Source: Microbacterium sp. AK031 (GTDB lineage: Bacteria > Actinomycetota > Actinomycetes > Actinomycetales > Microbacteriaceae). From it: a DNA stretch of 64,000 nt. The position numbers and the translations under genes are program-made. The DNA lies in the NCBI RefSeq assembly GCF_024807145.1, contig NZ_JANUCA010000003.1, positions 62,001 through 126,000 of the forward strand. The letters run 5' to 3'. A model generated the notes under the pieces. It was not told where the DNA came from. It saw only the letters and a list, made by a program, of their open reading frames with translations, and did not search any database. This document shows, in pieces, positions 24,700-34,028 of this stretch (position 1 is its first letter; every line of letters begins with the position of its first letter).

Positions 24700-25560
24700 T
24701 TACGCGGTCAGGCGCTCGATGAGCTCTCGGTACCGGTCGGCGGTGCGCTCGACGATCTCGTCGGGCAGTGCAGGCGGTTCGCCCTGCCTGTCCCAGTTCG
24801 ATGCGAGCCAGTCGCGGACGATCTGCTTGTCGAAGCTCGCCATCCGCTCGGCCGGGGTCGTGCCGGACTCCCACGTCGCTGCATCCCAGTAGCGCGACGA
24901 GTCGCTCGTGAGGACTTCGTCGGCCAGGCGCAGAGTGCCGTCGGCATCCGTTCCGAACTCGAACTTGGTGTCGGCGAGGATGAGCCCGTGCTGTTCGGCG
25001 ACGGCCGCAGCCTTCGCGTAGATCGCCAGCGAGGCGTCGCGCAGTTCGGCCGCGCGCTCCGCGCCCACCAGTTCGACCACGCGATCGAAGGTGATGTTCT
25101 CATCGTGCTCGCCCATCGGCGCCTTGTACGCAGGGGTGAAAAGCGGCTCGGGAAGGCGGTCGCCGTTCTCGAGCCCTGAAGGCAGAGGGATGCCGCATAC
25201 GGTTCCGCTCTGCTGGTACTCGGCCCATCCGGTGCCGGTGATGTATCCGCGTACGACGCACTCGATCGGCAGCATCTCCAGCGATTGCGCGAGCATCGCC
25301 CGGTCGGCGACGGCATCCGGAATCTCACCTTCGGCGAGATGGTTCGGGAAGTCGAGCTGCGCGAACCACCAGCGGCTGAGCTTCGTCAGCAGGGCGCCCT
25401 TCTCGGGGATGCCGGGCGAGAGCACGAAGTCGAAGGCACTGACCCGGTCGCTCGCGACGACGAGGATGCGGGTGTCGGCAGGATCCTGCGATGCGTAGAG
25501 ATCGCGGACCTTTCCGGAATAGAGATGACGCCAGCCGGGGATGTTCAGTGCATCGCTCAT
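24700..25560 (-). CDS. purC: SAICAR synthase
   Basis: PurC joins aspartate to CAIR in purine synthesis. The 286-residue protein has HLYSGKVRDLY near residue 12, SDRVSAFDFVLSPGIPEKG near 40, ECVVRGYITGTGWAEYQ near 105 and the late DEVLTSDSSRYW motif. This is the longer, eukaryote/actinobacteria-like form. The ATG at 25560 is chosen because GATAAT lies exactly 6 bases upstream (25567-25572 on the minus strand), suggesting a leaderless message. It is divergent from the DHA2 exporter, whose -10 box lies only about 20 bases away. Confidence 0.94.
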   Translation of the reverse strand: MSDALNIPGWRHLYSGKVRDLYASQDPADTRILVVASDRVSAFDFVLSPGIPEKGALLTKLSRWWFAQLDFPNHLAEGEIPDAVADRAMLAQSLEMLPIECVVRGYITGTGWAEYQQSGTVCGIPLPSGLENGDRLPEPLFTPAYKAPMGEHDENITFDRVVELVGAERAAELRDASLAIYAKAAAVAEQHGLILADTKFEFGTDADGTLRLADEVLTSDSSRYWDAATWESGTTPAERMASFDKQIVRDWLASNWDRQGEPPALPDEIVERTADRYRELIERLTA

Positions 25561-25566
25561 CTGCCC

Positions 25567-25572
25567 ATTATC
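25567..25572 (-). promoter_or_regulatory. Leaderless-type -10 box for purC
   Basis: GATAAT on the minus strand, 6 bases before the purC ATG. Confidence 0.6.
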
Positions 25573-25590
25573 CCTGTCGGCGCCCGGGTG

Positions 25591-25596
25591 TAGCGT
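25591..25596 (+). promoter_or_regulatory. Leaderless-type -10 box for DHA2 exporter
   Basis: TAGCGT ends 6 bases before the GTG at 25603. Back-to-back with the purC box, so the two promoters overlap. Confidence 0.55.
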
Positions 25597-25602
25597 TGCC
25601 GG

Positions 25603-27120
25603 GTGACTGACTCCACGGCATCCTCCGGACCGTCCACCGGAACCTACGCGACCGGGCATCGCCCGCGCAGTCCGTGGCCAGCGCTGTGGGCGATGGTGAT
25701 CGGGTTCTTCATGATCCTCGTCGACACGACCATCGTCGGCGTCGCGAACCCTGCGATCAAAAACGCGCTGGATCCGACGTCGAACAACCTCGACCGTGTC
25801 GTATGGGTGACGAGCGCCTACCTGCTCGCCTACGCCGTGCCGTTGTTGATCACCGGACGGCTCGGTGACCGCTTCGGCCCGAAGAACATCTACCTAATAG
25901 GCCTCGCGGTGTTCACCCTGGCCTCGCTGTGGTGCGGCCTGTCGACGACACTGGACGGCCTGATCTGGGCGCGCGCCGTGCAGGGGCTCGGCGCGGCGCT
26001 GCTCACACCGCAGACGATGGCCGTCATCACCCGCACCTTCCCGCCGGAGCGGCGGGGCGCGGCGATGGGTCTGTGGGGCGCAGCATCCGGCGTCGCCATG
26101 CTCGTCGGCCCGCTCGCCGGAGGATTCCTCGTCGACGGGCTCGGCTGGGAGTGGATCTTCTTCATCAACCTGCCGGTCGGCGTGATCGGGTTCATCCTCG
26201 CGTGCATCCTCGTGCCGAAGCTGCAGACCCACAAGCACCGCTTCGACGTGCCCGGCGTCTTCCTCAGCGCGATCGCCCTGTTCCTCATCGTCTTCGGGCT
26301 GCAGGAGGCCGAGGCGTACGACTGGGGCACGATCTGGGGACCGATCTCGGTGCTGAGCCTGATCATCACCGGCGTCGTCGTGCTGGTGATCTTCCTCTGG
26401 TACCAATCGAGGACGAAGAACGAACCGCTCGTACCGTTGGAACTGTTCCGCAACCGCAACTTCGCCTGGTCGAACATCGCGATCGCCATCGTCGGGTTCA
26501 CCGTGACGGCGCAGGGCCTGCCGCTGATGTTCTTCCTCCAGCTCGCGCGGGGCCTGACCCCGACCGAGTCTGCGCTGCTGCTGATCCCGATGGCGCTCGC
26601 CGCCGGCATCGTCTCGCCGTTCGCGGGCAAGCTGCTCGACCGTATCGACCCGCGCCTCATGCTCGTGCCGGGCCTGCTGCTCGTGTCGATCTCGCTGTTC
26701 CTGTTCGCCATGATGATGAACACAGAGATCCCGATCGGCTGGCTGCTGATCCCCTCGGCCATCCTCGGATTCGGCAACGCGGGAATGTGGGGCCCGCTCG
26801 CAACCACTGCCACGCGCGACCTGCCGCCGCATCAGGCGGGCGCAGGTTCGGGCATCTACAACACGATGCGCACGGTCGGCTCGGTTCTCGGGTCGGCCGC
26901 GATCGCCGCGTTCATGCAGAACCGTCTCGAGACGAACCTGCCGGGTGCATCTGATGCCACGGGCGGATTCGGTGAAGGCAAGATGCCGGATGCTGTCACC
27001 GGCCCCTTCGCGGATGCGATGGCGCAGACGATGCTGTTGCCTGCGGCGGTCATCCTGCTCGGCGTCGCGGCCGTGCTGGTGCTGCGCCGGCCGGCGCACC
27101 TCGGTGCGCGGAAGAAGTGA
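25603..27120 (+). CDS. MFS exporter, DHA2 (14-helix, EmrB/QacA) family
   Basis: The 505-residue membrane protein shows ILVDTTIVGVANPAI in helix 1, the motif A-like ITGRLGDRFGPKN near residue 85 and motif C-like GLWGAASGVAMLVGPLAGGFL near 150, all typical of proton-driven DHA2 drug exporters. A 14-helix count fits the length. The substrate is unknown. The GTG start is set by a -10 box 6 bases upstream. It is monocistronic, and no regulator is adjacent. Confidence 0.87.
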   Translation: MTDSTASSGPSTGTYATGHRPRSPWPALWAMVIGFFMILVDTTIVGVANPAIKNALDPTSNNLDRVVWVTSAYLLAYAVPLLITGRLGDRFGPKNIYLIGLAVFTLASLWCGLSTTLDGLIWARAVQGLGAALLTPQTMAVITRTFPPERRGAAMGLWGAASGVAMLVGPLAGGFLVDGLGWEWIFFINLPVGVIGFILACILVPKLQTHKHRFDVPGVFLSAIALFLIVFGLQEAEAYDWGTIWGPISVLSLIITGVVVLVIFLWYQSRTKNEPLVPLELFRNRNFAWSNIAIAIVGFTVTAQGLPLMFFLQLARGLTPTESALLLIPMALAAGIVSPFAGKLLDRIDPRLMLVPGLLLVSISLFLFAMMMNTEIPIGWLLIPSAILGFGNAGMWGPLATTATRDLPPHQAGAGSGIYNTMRTVGSVLGSAAIAAFMQNRLETNLPGASDATGGFGEGKMPDAVTGPFADAMAQTMLLPAAVILLGVAAVLVLRRPAHLGARKK

Positions 27121-27176
27121 CGACCTGGCGGCGAGCCGGTTTGCGCCGCGCGATGCCTGCGTGATGTTCTGTTGCG

Positions 27177-27707
27177 ATGCAGATCGAGCTCACCCGTCCC
27201 ACGACCGACCTCTTCGACTCCTGGGCGGCCGCCGCGGCGGAGTTCGAGGGCGGTCACATCGACGGCGGAGGGTACGACGCCGGGATGGTGCCTGATCGGG
27301 CAGCGTGCGAGGCCTCGGTCGAGAAGGCGATGCGCTACGCCGCCCCTGACGCCGAGCTTCCCGAGGGCCACGTCCCGTGCGACTTCCTCTGGATAACCGA
27401 TACGGGCGAGGTCGTCGGCTTCATCGCGTTGCGCCGTGAACTGAACGAGCACCTGCGGCAGTTCGGTGGACACATCGGCTACTCCGTGCGACCGTCGCGC
27501 CGCCGTGAGGGCATCGCGAAGGAGGCATTGAGGCTCGTGCTCGAGACGGCCCGCGGGCAAGGACTCGACCGCGTCATGCTGACCTGCGATGACGACAACG
27601 CCGGCTCATTCCGCACGATCGAGGGCGCCGGCGGTGTGCTGCAGGACATCATCGACGCATCTGCAGAGGGCCACCCGCGGCTGCGCCGCTACTGGATCGA
27701 GCTGTAG
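27177..27707 (+). CDS. GNAT-family N-acetyltransferase
   Basis: The 176-residue protein has the acetyl-CoA loop with HIGYSVRPSRRREGIAKEA near residue 98-116 (Q/RxxGxA-type) and the NAGSFRTIEGAGG segment near 140. It resembles predicted GNAT acyltransferases of unknown substrate. The start ATG has no evident ribosome site. The stop codon lies in the loop of an almost perfect 18-base hairpin shared with the convergent isomerase gene. Confidence 0.82.
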   Translation: MQIELTRPTTDLFDSWAAAAAEFEGGHIDGGGYDAGMVPDRAACEASVEKAMRYAAPDAELPEGHVPCDFLWITDTGEVVGFIALRRELNEHLRQFGGHIGYSVRPSRRREGIAKEALRLVLETARGQGLDRVMLTCDDDNAGSFRTIEGAGGVLQDIIDASAEGHPRLRRYWIEL

Positions 27708-27726
27708 TCAGCGCGATCCAGTAGCG
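27687..27726. terminator. Hairpin with the GNAT stop codon in its loop
   Basis: CGCTACTGGATCG (27687-27699) pairs with its exact complement at 27714-27726. Inside, GCTG (27701-27704) pairs with CAGC (27709-27712), leaving TAGT as the loop, whose TAG is the stop codon. It is likely a bidirectional terminator for the convergent genes; no U-run is present. Confidence 0.65.
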
Positions 27727-27756
27727 AGCGCCGCCTTCAGTGGGCCAGGATCGCCC

Positions 27757-28761
27757 TCACTTCGTGGAGAAGGCGCTGTCGAACGCGGCATCCGACGGCT
27801 TGTACGACGACAGCTTCCGCACGAACTCCAGCGCCTCCGGCGCACCGACGAGCCGATCCATCCCGGCATCCTCCCACTCGACGGACAGCGGGCCGTCGTA
27901 GCCGATCGCGTTCATCATGCGGAACGCGTCTTCCCAGGGCACGTCGCCGTGACCGGTCGAGATGAAGTCCCAGCCGCGACGCGGGTCGGCCCATGGCAGG
28001 TGCGAGGAGAGGCGGCCGTTACGGCCGTTGCCGAGGCGCTTCTTCGTGTCCTTGCAGTGCACGTGGTAGATCCGGTCCTGGAAATCCCACAGGAAACCGA
28101 CCGGGTCGATGTCCTGCCACACCATGTGCGACGGGTCCCAGTTGAGCCCGAACGCCTCGCGGTGCCCGATCGCCTCGAGCGCGCGCTTGGTGGTCCAGTA
28201 GTCGTACGCGATCTCCGACGGGTGCACCTCGTGCGCGAAGCGCACGCCCACCTCGTCGAACACGTCCAGGATCGGGTTCCACCTGTCGGCGAAGTCCTGG
28301 TATCCGGCCTCCACCATCTCGTCGGTGGCCGGCGGGAACATCGCGACGTACTTCCAGATCGACGAGCCGGTGAATCCGGTGACCGTCTTCACGCCGAGCT
28401 TCGCAGCCAGACGCGCGGTGTTCTTCATCTCCTCCGCGGCACGCTGACGCACGCCCTCCGGATCGCCGTCTCCCCAGACGTGATCGGAGACGATGTTGCG
28501 GTGGCGCTGATCGATCGGGTCGTCGCACACGACCTGGCCCTTGAGGTGGTTCGAGATCGTCCAGACCTTCAGACCGTTGCGCTCCAGAATCGCCAGGCGG
28601 TCCTGGATGTACGCATCGTCATCCCAGCGCCACGGGTCGAGGTGATCGCCCCAGCACGCGATCTCGAGGCCGTCATAGCCCCACTCGCCTGCGAGCCGGC
28701 AGACCTCTTCGAAAGGCAGGTCGGCCCACTGGCCGGTGAACAGGGTGACTGGTCGTGACAT
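27757..28761 (-). CDS. Sugar phosphate isomerase/epimerase-like TIM-barrel protein
   Basis: The 334-residue protein belongs to the xylose-isomerase-like TIM-barrel (AP endonuclease 2) family. Candidate metal ligands lie in [13 protein letters not shown] near residue 180, NWDPSHM near 213, [10 protein letters not shown] near 240 and [11 protein letters not shown] near 300. Relatives act on inositol, keto-sugars or 3-keto-glycosides. It is the last gene of a minus-strand operon after an ABC receptor and a Gfo/Idh/MocA dehydrogenase; a dehydrogenase plus isomerase would oxidise and then rearrange the imported sugar. The second of two adjacent ATGs is preferred because GAGG lies 6 bases before it. 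Confidence 0.83.
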   Translation of the reverse strand: MSRPVTLFTGQWADLPFEEVCRLAGEWGYDGLEIACWGDHLDPWRWDDDAYIQDRLAILERNGLKVWTISNHLKGQVVCDDPIDQRHRNIVSDHVWGDGDPEGVRQRAAEEMKNTARLAAKLGVKTVTGFTGSSIWKYVAMFPPATDEMVEAGYQDFADRWNPILDVFDEVGVRFAHEVHPSEIAYDYWTTKRALEAIGHREAFGLNWDPSHMVWQDIDPVGFLWDFQDRIYHVHCKDTKKRLGNGRNGRLSSHLPWADPRRGWDFISTGHGDVPWEDAFRMMNAIGYDGPLSVEWEDAGMDRLVGAPEALEFVRKLSSYKPSDAAFDSAFSTK

Positions 28762-28800
28762 CATCGTCCTCTTCTCGTGAGATTCGTATCGTGGTGGTCT

Positions 28801-29964
28801 TCAGACGCCGGTCCAGGCGGAGCCGTTCGACGAACTGCGCTCGACGGCATCCAGCACCCGCTGCACGTGCAGCCCTTCGGCGAACGTCGGGTGCGGTGCA
28901 TCGCCGCTCGCAATCGCCTCGACGAGATCCTTCGCCTGGTGCGAGAAACCGTGCTCGTAGCCGAGCATATGCCCGGTCGGCCACCATCCCGCAAGGTACG
29001 GATGCTCCGGTTCGGTGACCAGGATGCGGGTGAAGCCCTGCTCTCCTGCGGGCTGGGTGGCGTCGTAGAACTCGAGCACGTTCATGTCCTCGAGATTCCA
29101 ATGCAGCGCGCCGGCGTCACCCGAGATCTCGATGTCGAGCGCATTCTTGCGTCCGGTCGCGAACCGTGTCGCCTCGAAAGTCGCCAGCGTCCCCGACTCG
29201 AGTCGTCCGGTGAACAAGGCGACGTCGTCGACCGTGACCTTCCCGCGCTCATCGCTCGCGGTGCCGCTGAGCCCGACCGACTCGCCGAGCAGCGGGCGCT
29301 CCTCGACCAATGTCTCCAGCACGGCGGAAACCTGGGTCAGCGACTGTCCGGTGACGAACTGGGTCATGTCGATGATGTGTGCGCCGATGTCTCCGAGCGA
29401 GCCGGATCCTGCGCGGTCCTTGTCGAGCCGCCAGGTCATCGGCGACTCCGGGTCGGCGAGCCAGTCCTGCCGGTAGCTGGCCCGCACCTGCCGCACGGTG
29501 CCGACGCGTCCGGCCACGATCATGTCGCGCATGAGAGTGACGGCGGGCACACGGCGGTAGGTGAATCCCACCATGGCGTGGATGGAGCAGGCCGCAGCGT
29601 CCTGCGCAGCCTGCTCCATCGCCTCGGCCTCTTCCACCGTGTTCGCCAGCGGCTTCTCGCACAGCACGTGCTTGCCGGCCGCGAGCGCGGCGATCGCGAT
29701 CTCGGCGTGCGATTCCCCTGGGGTGACGATGTCGATCACGTCGATGTCGTCACGAGCGATGACGGCCCTCCAGTCGGTGGACGACTCGGCCCACCCCCAC
29801 TTGCGGGCCGCGGCCGCAGTCTTGTCGGCATCGCGTCCGACGAGCACCGCCATCCGTGGCGAGAGAGGGAGGTCGAACGCCGCAGGCGCCTGACGCCAGC
29901 CGACGGAGTGCGCCGCTCCCATGAATCCGTGGCCGATCATGGCCACACGCAGCTCAGTTGTCAT
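28801..29964 (-). CDS. Gfo/Idh/MocA-family oxidoreductase
   Basis: The 387-residue protein has the NAD(P) Rossmann motif VAMIGHGFMGAAHS at residues 7-20, the family loop HVLCEKPLANTVEEA near 95-110 (catalytic EKP lysine) and GDIGAHIIDMTQF near 190 (catalytic His). Such enzymes oxidise or reduce sugars and cyclitols. The ATG at 29964 has GGAG upstream; a longer frame starts inside the preceding hairpin and is rejected. It lies between the sugar-binding protein and the isomerase. Confidence 0.87.
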   Translation of the reverse strand: MTTELRVAMIGHGFMGAAHSVGWRQAPAAFDLPLSPRMAVLVGRDADKTAAAARKWGWAESSTDWRAVIARDDIDVIDIVTPGESHAEIAIAALAAGKHVLCEKPLANTVEEAEAMEQAAQDAAACSIHAMVGFTYRRVPAVTLMRDMIVAGRVGTVRQVRASYRQDWLADPESPMTWRLDKDRAGSGSLGDIGAHIIDMTQFVTGQSLTQVSAVLETLVEERPLLGESVGLSGTASDERGKVTVDDVALFTGRLESGTLATFEATRFATGRKNALDIEISGDAGALHWNLEDMNVLEFYDATQPAGEQGFTRILVTEPEHPYLAGWWPTGHMLGYEHGFSHQAKDLVEAIASGDAPHPTFAEGLHVQRVLDAVERSSSNGSAWTGV

Positions 29965-29985
29965 ATCTACTCCAGGGGAAACGGT

Positions 29986-30015
29986 GCGGGGCGAGCGCAT
30001 CGGCGCTCGCCCCGC
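29986..30015 (-). terminator. 13-bp perfect hairpin after the sugar receptor gene
   Basis: GCGGGGCGAGCGC (29986-29998) pairs with its exact complement at 30003-30015 around a 4-base loop. It lies between the receptor gene and the oxidoreductase gene in one operon, so it may trim downstream expression or protect the receptor message. Confidence 0.65.
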
Positions 30016-30024
30016 GGTTGATGA

Positions 30025-31077
30025 TCAGGACTCGAATGCGAGGTCGATGAACTCTTCGACGTTGTCCTTGGTCACCACTGGTGCGTCGAGCACGATGCGG
30101 TAAGGAACGCTCGGCGTGATCAGGTCACTCATCGTCTTGTCCTGCGCGATGAGGCGTGCCAGGGCGATGCCGTCCGCGGCCTGCGTCGACGGGTAGATGA
30201 CGGTGGCCTTGATGACGCTGTCATCGGCTGCGATGCGGTCCATCATGTTGACGCTGCCTGCGCCGCCGACGAGGAAGAACTCGTCGCGCCCGGCCGACTC
30301 GATGGCGGCCATGACGCCGACACCCTGGTCGTCGTCATGGTTCCAGATCGCGTCGATCTGCGGGTTCGCGGAGAGCAGCTGGGATGCTGCGCTCTCGCCG
30401 CCGGCGACGGTGAAGTCAGCGGCGACTCGAGGGCCGACCTCGAGGCCGCAAGATTCGAGCGCATCGCTGAAGCCCAGCGAACGGTCCTGTGTCAGCGGCA
30501 GGGAGTCGATTCCGGCGATCTCGGCGACGACGGCATCGCTCTGACCGTCGAGCTGCTCGCAGATGTAGGCGCCGGCGCTGACGCCCATCCCGTAGTTGTC
30601 GCCGAGGATCGTGATGCGCGATGCAGAGGTGTCAGAGAACTCGCGGTCGACGTTGATGACGGGAATGCCGGCATCCATCGCCTTCTGCGCGACCTGGGTG
30701 AGCGCAGCGCCGTCCGTCGGAAGGAGCACGATCGCGTCGACGTCCTCGTTGATGAACTGCTCCACTGCGGCGATCTGCTGGTTGGCGTCATTGGTGCCCT
30801 CGGCCTGACGCAGCTCGACGTCGTCGAAGCCCTCTGCGGCATTGATGGCGCCCGAGTTGATCGCGCCGAGCCATCCGTGGTCGGCCTCTGGTCCTGACCA
30901 GCCGATGACGACGGTGTCGCCCGAGGCCGTGTTCTCTTCGCTCGTGGTGCCCTGGTTCTCGGTCTCCCCTTCACCCTCTGCACCATCGCTGGTACATCCG
31001 GCCAGCAGGGTGACGGCGAACAGTGCTGCCGCTCCTGCCATCAACGGGCGGAGCCCGCGTGTGCGCATGCTGTGCAT
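30025..31077 (-). CDS. Ribose-type sugar ABC receptor lipoprotein
   Basis: The 350-residue protein has a lipoprotein signal ending in LLAGC (Cys near residue 27), a Glu/Thr-rich linker, and an RbsB-like periplasmic-binding domain with INEDVDAIVLLPTDGAALTQ near residue 105 and IPVINVDREFSD near 135. Family 2 receptors bind pentoses, hexoses or polyols; the ligand is not resolved. AAGGAGG lies 6 bases before the ATG at 31077. The receptor is divergent from its ATPase and permease, an unusual split of an RbsABC-like system over two operons. Confidence 0.88.
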   Translation of the reverse strand: MHSMRTRGLRPLMAGAAALFAVTLLAGCTSDGAEGEGETENQGTTSEENTASGDTVVIGWSGPEADHGWLGAINSGAINAAEGFDDVELRQAEGTNDANQQIAAVEQFINEDVDAIVLLPTDGAALTQVAQKAMDAGIPVINVDREFSDTSASRITILGDNYGMGVSAGAYICEQLDGQSDAVVAEIAGIDSLPLTQDRSLGFSDALESCGLEVGPRVAADFTVAGGESAASQLLSANPQIDAIWNHDDDQGVGVMAAIESAGRDEFFLVGGAGSVNMMDRIAADDSVIKATVIYPSTQAADGIALARLIAQDKTMSDLITPSVPYRIVLDAPVVTKDNVEEFIDLAFES

Positions 31078-31200
31078 GTCTTTCCTCCTTGAAATGTGAT
31101 GCAGATGCGTGCGGTGCGGGAAATGCCTGTCGGGAAACGACTTGGTGCGCACCGGGCACTGACAAGGTCAAGTTAGCAGAACATGCCTCGCTCTGGCCAG

Positions 31201-31224
31201 CTTTTGTCGCAACAAGATCAAAAG
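31201..31224. promoter_or_regulatory. A/T-rich dyad, candidate ROK operator
   Basis: CTTTTG (31201-31206) faces CAAAAG (31219-31224), and TTGT-CGCA-ACAA (31204-31215) forms a second overlapping dyad. Such A/T-rich sites suit ROK repressors, and this one lies in the shared region of the two divergent sugar operons. Confidence 0.45.
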
Positions 31225-31338
31225 TGCTGCCTTCGCGCCTGAGGCACTCGACTACGGGCGTCAGTGGGCGATCGAGGCACCGCGCCGATCGGTAGATCCG
31301 TCGAAAGCTCGCCTCTCGCGTTCATGAATCAAGCATGT

Positions 31339-31344
31339 TATGTT
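31339..31344 (+). promoter_or_regulatory. Leaderless-type -10 box for sugar ABC ATPase
   Basis: TATGTT ends 6 bases before the GTG at 31351. Confidence 0.6.
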
Positions 31345-31350
31345 CATTGC

Positions 31351-32871
31351 GTGATCAAAGATGACCAGACTCCGGCATTACTGGAGATGCGCGGTGTCGA
31401 GAAGAGCTTCGTCGGTGTGCGCGCGCTGCGCGGTGTCGACCTCGAGGTGATGCCGGGCGAGGTGCACTGCCTGCTCGGCCAGAACGGTGCAGGCAAATCG
31501 ACGCTGATCAAGACTCTCGCAGGCGTGCACACACCGGATGCGGGCGAGATCCGCTGGATGGGTGATCCGGTCGAGATCGCGAACCCGCAGGCGGCCATCT
31601 CGCTCGGCATCTCGACCATGTATCAGGAGCTCGACGTCGTCGACGGCCTGACTGTGGCGGAGAACGTCTTCCTCGGCCACGAGTTCGACAGGTTCGGCTT
31701 CACGCGCCGCGGTCAGCTCATCCAGGAGACGCGCAGGCTCCTCGAGCGGCTCGGCCACGGTTCGATGTCACCGCACGCCGATGTCGGCTCGCTCAGCGCA
31801 GCCGAGAAGCAGATCGTCAGCATGACCCGCGCGCTGTCGCACGACACGAAGCTCATCATCATGGACGAACCGTCCGCCGTGCTCGATTCCCACGAGGTGC
31901 GCAACCTGTTCGCAGTCGTGCGGGAACTGACCTCGCAGGGCATCGCGGTCGTGTACATCACTCACCGCCTCGAGGAGATCCGCGAGATCGGCGATCGCAT
32001 CACGGTCCTCAAGGACGGCTCTTCGGTGGCGAGCAACCTGTCAGTGGCCGATACCACCACTGCCGAGCTGATCAAGCACATGACCGGTCGCGCGGTGCAG
32101 AACGTGTTCCCTCCGGCCGAGCCCATCGCTGCCGACGCACCCGTGCTGCTCGAGGTGGAAGGACTGGGCCTCGACGGAGTGTTCGAGGACGTGTCGTTCT
32201 CGGTGCGCGCGGGAGAGGTCATCGGTCTCGCCGGGCTCGTCGGATCAGGACGCAGCGAGATCATCGAGACGATCTACGGCGCGAGGCGCGCATCCACTGG
32301 AACGGTCCGCGTCAGCGGGAAGGCGCTCCCGCGCGGGTCGGTCTCCGCCGCCGTCGCCGCCGGAGTCGGGCTGAGTCCCGAGGAGCGCAAGTTCCAGGGA
32401 CTGGTGCTCGGGGAGCCGATCTTCAAGAACGTCACCCTGTCGTCGTTCACACGGTTCGCCAAGGGGCCGGTTCTCGATGAGCGCACCGAACGCCGCACGT
32501 CCAGGGAGCAGATCGCAGCCCTCGAGCTGAGGCCGGCAGATCCCGACCGCCCGGCGGCGACCCTGTCCGGCGGAAACCAGCAGAAGATCCTGCTCGCGCG
32601 CTGGCTGGTGCACGGCAGCTCCGTGCTGCTTCTGGATGAGCCCACCCGAGGAGTCGACATCGGGGCGCGCTCGGAGATCTATGGGCTGATCCGAAGGCTC
32701 GCAGCATCCGGGCACGCGATCGTCGTCATCTCGAGTGAAATAGAGGAAGTCCTCGGTCTCGCGGACTCCGTCCTCGTCGTCGGAGACGGACGCGTCCTCA
32801 CCACACTTCCCGCAACAGAGATCGATGAGCACGGCGTGCTCGACCTCGTCATGAAAGGAGTCGCCGCGTGA
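31351..32871 (+). CDS. Ribose-type sugar ABC transporter ATPase (two domains)
   Basis: The 506-residue protein has two fused nucleotide-binding domains like RbsA/MglA. The first has Walker A LGQNGAGKS near residue 38 and Walker B LIIMDEPSAVLD. The second has a degenerate GLVGSGRSE P-loop near residue 295 with LSGGNQQKILLARWL and LLLDEPTRGVD. The GTG at 31351 is chosen over an upstream ATG because of its -10 box 6 bases before it. It overlaps the permease by 4 bases. Confidence 0.92.
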   Translation: MIKDDQTPALLEMRGVEKSFVGVRALRGVDLEVMPGEVHCLLGQNGAGKSTLIKTLAGVHTPDAGEIRWMGDPVEIANPQAAISLGISTMYQELDVVDGLTVAENVFLGHEFDRFGFTRRGQLIQETRRLLERLGHGSMSPHADVGSLSAAEKQIVSMTRALSHDTKLIIMDEPSAVLDSHEVRNLFAVVRELTSQGIAVVYITHRLEEIREIGDRITVLKDGSSVASNLSVADTTTAELIKHMTGRAVQNVFPPAEPIAADAPVLLEVEGLGLDGVFEDVSFSVRAGEVIGLAGLVGSGRSEIIETIYGARRASTGTVRVSGKALPRGSVSAAVAAGVGLSPEERKFQGLVLGEPIFKNVTLSSFTRFAKGPVLDERTERRTSREQIAALELRPADPDRPAATLSGGNQQKILLARWLVHGSSVLLLDEPTRGVDIGARSEIYGLIRRLAASGHAIVVISSEIEEVLGLADSVLVVGDGRVLTTLPATEIDEHGVLDLVMKGVAA

Positions 32872-33926
32872 GCGTGCAGACCCCCACTTCGCCCGGCCAG
32901 ACCGAGGCTGAGAACACGCCGGCGTTGCGTCGGCTGCTGTCCGGATCCGTCGGGCGCAATCTAGGCCTGGTCCTGGCGCTCTTGGTGATCATCGTCGTCG
33001 GGGCGGTGACCTCTTCGAACTTCCTGAACTTCGACAACGCGCTCGTGATCCTGCGCCAGGCGTCGATCATCGGCGTGATCAGCGTCGGAATGACCTTCGT
33101 GATCATCGCCGGTGGCATCGACCTATCCGTCGGCGCGGTGCTGGCGCTGGCATCGGTGGTCGGCTCGCTGTCCGCGATCCAGGACATCGCCAGTTCGAGC
33201 CACTGGATCGTCACGGTCGTCGTCGCGCTGCTCGTCGGCGTCGGTGCCGGCCTCATCAATGGAGTCGTGATCGCATACGGAAAGGTTGCCGCGTTCATGG
33301 CGACGCTCGCGATGATGGTGGGTGCTCGTGGCCTGGCCGAGATCCTCGCCAACAACCGCACCTTGGTGATCTCCGACCGCGACTTCGTGCGCGCCATGAA
33401 TATCGACATCCTCGGTGTCGACATCCTCATCTGGATCTTCGTCGTCGTCGCGGTCGCCGGGTGGTTCCTGCTCAACCGCACCACGTTCGGACGCCGCACG
33501 GTCGCGATCGGCGGCAACCCGGAGGCCGCGCGCCTGGCAGGCATCAAGGTCAAGCGGCACACGATGTGGCTGTACGCGCTCGTCGGACTGACCGCCGGCA
33601 TCGCCGCCGTCATGCTCATGGGCCGCACCACGGCCGGCACCTCGACGCACGGCAACCTGTACGAACTCGATGCCATCGCCGCCGTCGTCGTCGGTGGCAC
33701 ACTGCTCGTCGGCGGACGGGGCACGATCACCGGCACGGTGTTCGGCGTGCTGATCTTCGCGACGCTGTCGAACGTCTTCGTGCAGAACAACCTCACCTCC
33801 TCGGCGCAGGCCGTCGCCAAGGGCGTGATCATCGTCGTCGCGGTGCTGCTGCAGCAGCGGTTCGCGGTCGGGCGTGTCAAGCGGAGCCGCCCGCAGCCGA
33901 TCGGTCACGACGTGCCGTCCGCGTAG
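32868..33926 (+). CDS. Ribose-type sugar ABC transporter permease
   Basis: The 352-residue protein resembles RbsC, with about 9-10 helices, the VGMTFVIIAGGIDLSVGAVL signature near residue 70 and AIGGNPEAARLAGIKVKRH near 215. It starts at a GTG that overlaps the ATPase stop (GTGA). Together with the divergent receptor it makes a complete CUT2 importer. A TAGAAT box lies over its stop codon and may start transcription of the ROK gene. Confidence 0.92.
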   Translation: MSVQTPTSPGQTEAENTPALRRLLSGSVGRNLGLVLALLVIIVVGAVTSSNFLNFDNALVILRQASIIGVISVGMTFVIIAGGIDLSVGAVLALASVVGSLSAIQDIASSSHWIVTVVVALLVGVGAGLINGVVIAYGKVAAFMATLAMMVGARGLAEILANNRTLVISDRDFVRAMNIDILGVDILIWIFVVVAVAGWFLLNRTTFGRRTVAIGGNPEAARLAGIKVKRHTMWLYALVGLTAGIAAVMLMGRTTAGTSTHGNLYELDAIAAVVVGGTLLVGGRGTITGTVFGVLIFATLSNVFVQNNLTSSAQAVAKGVIIVVAVLLQQRFAVGRVKRSRPQPIGHDVPSA

Positions 33927-34028
33927 AATCGACAGACGCGGAAGCGCCGAAAACGATGGCCTCCAGGGCGTGGATGCGGTGCCGTCCTCGAGATGCACCG
34001 GGCCGTTCACGAGAAGTACAGGTTAAGA

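Noticed and set aside
30970..31300. Horizontal transfer signal around the sugar ABC locus
   Set aside because: The A/T-richer intergenic part is consistent with regulatory DNA; flanking genes share the same codon use and no mobility gene is present.
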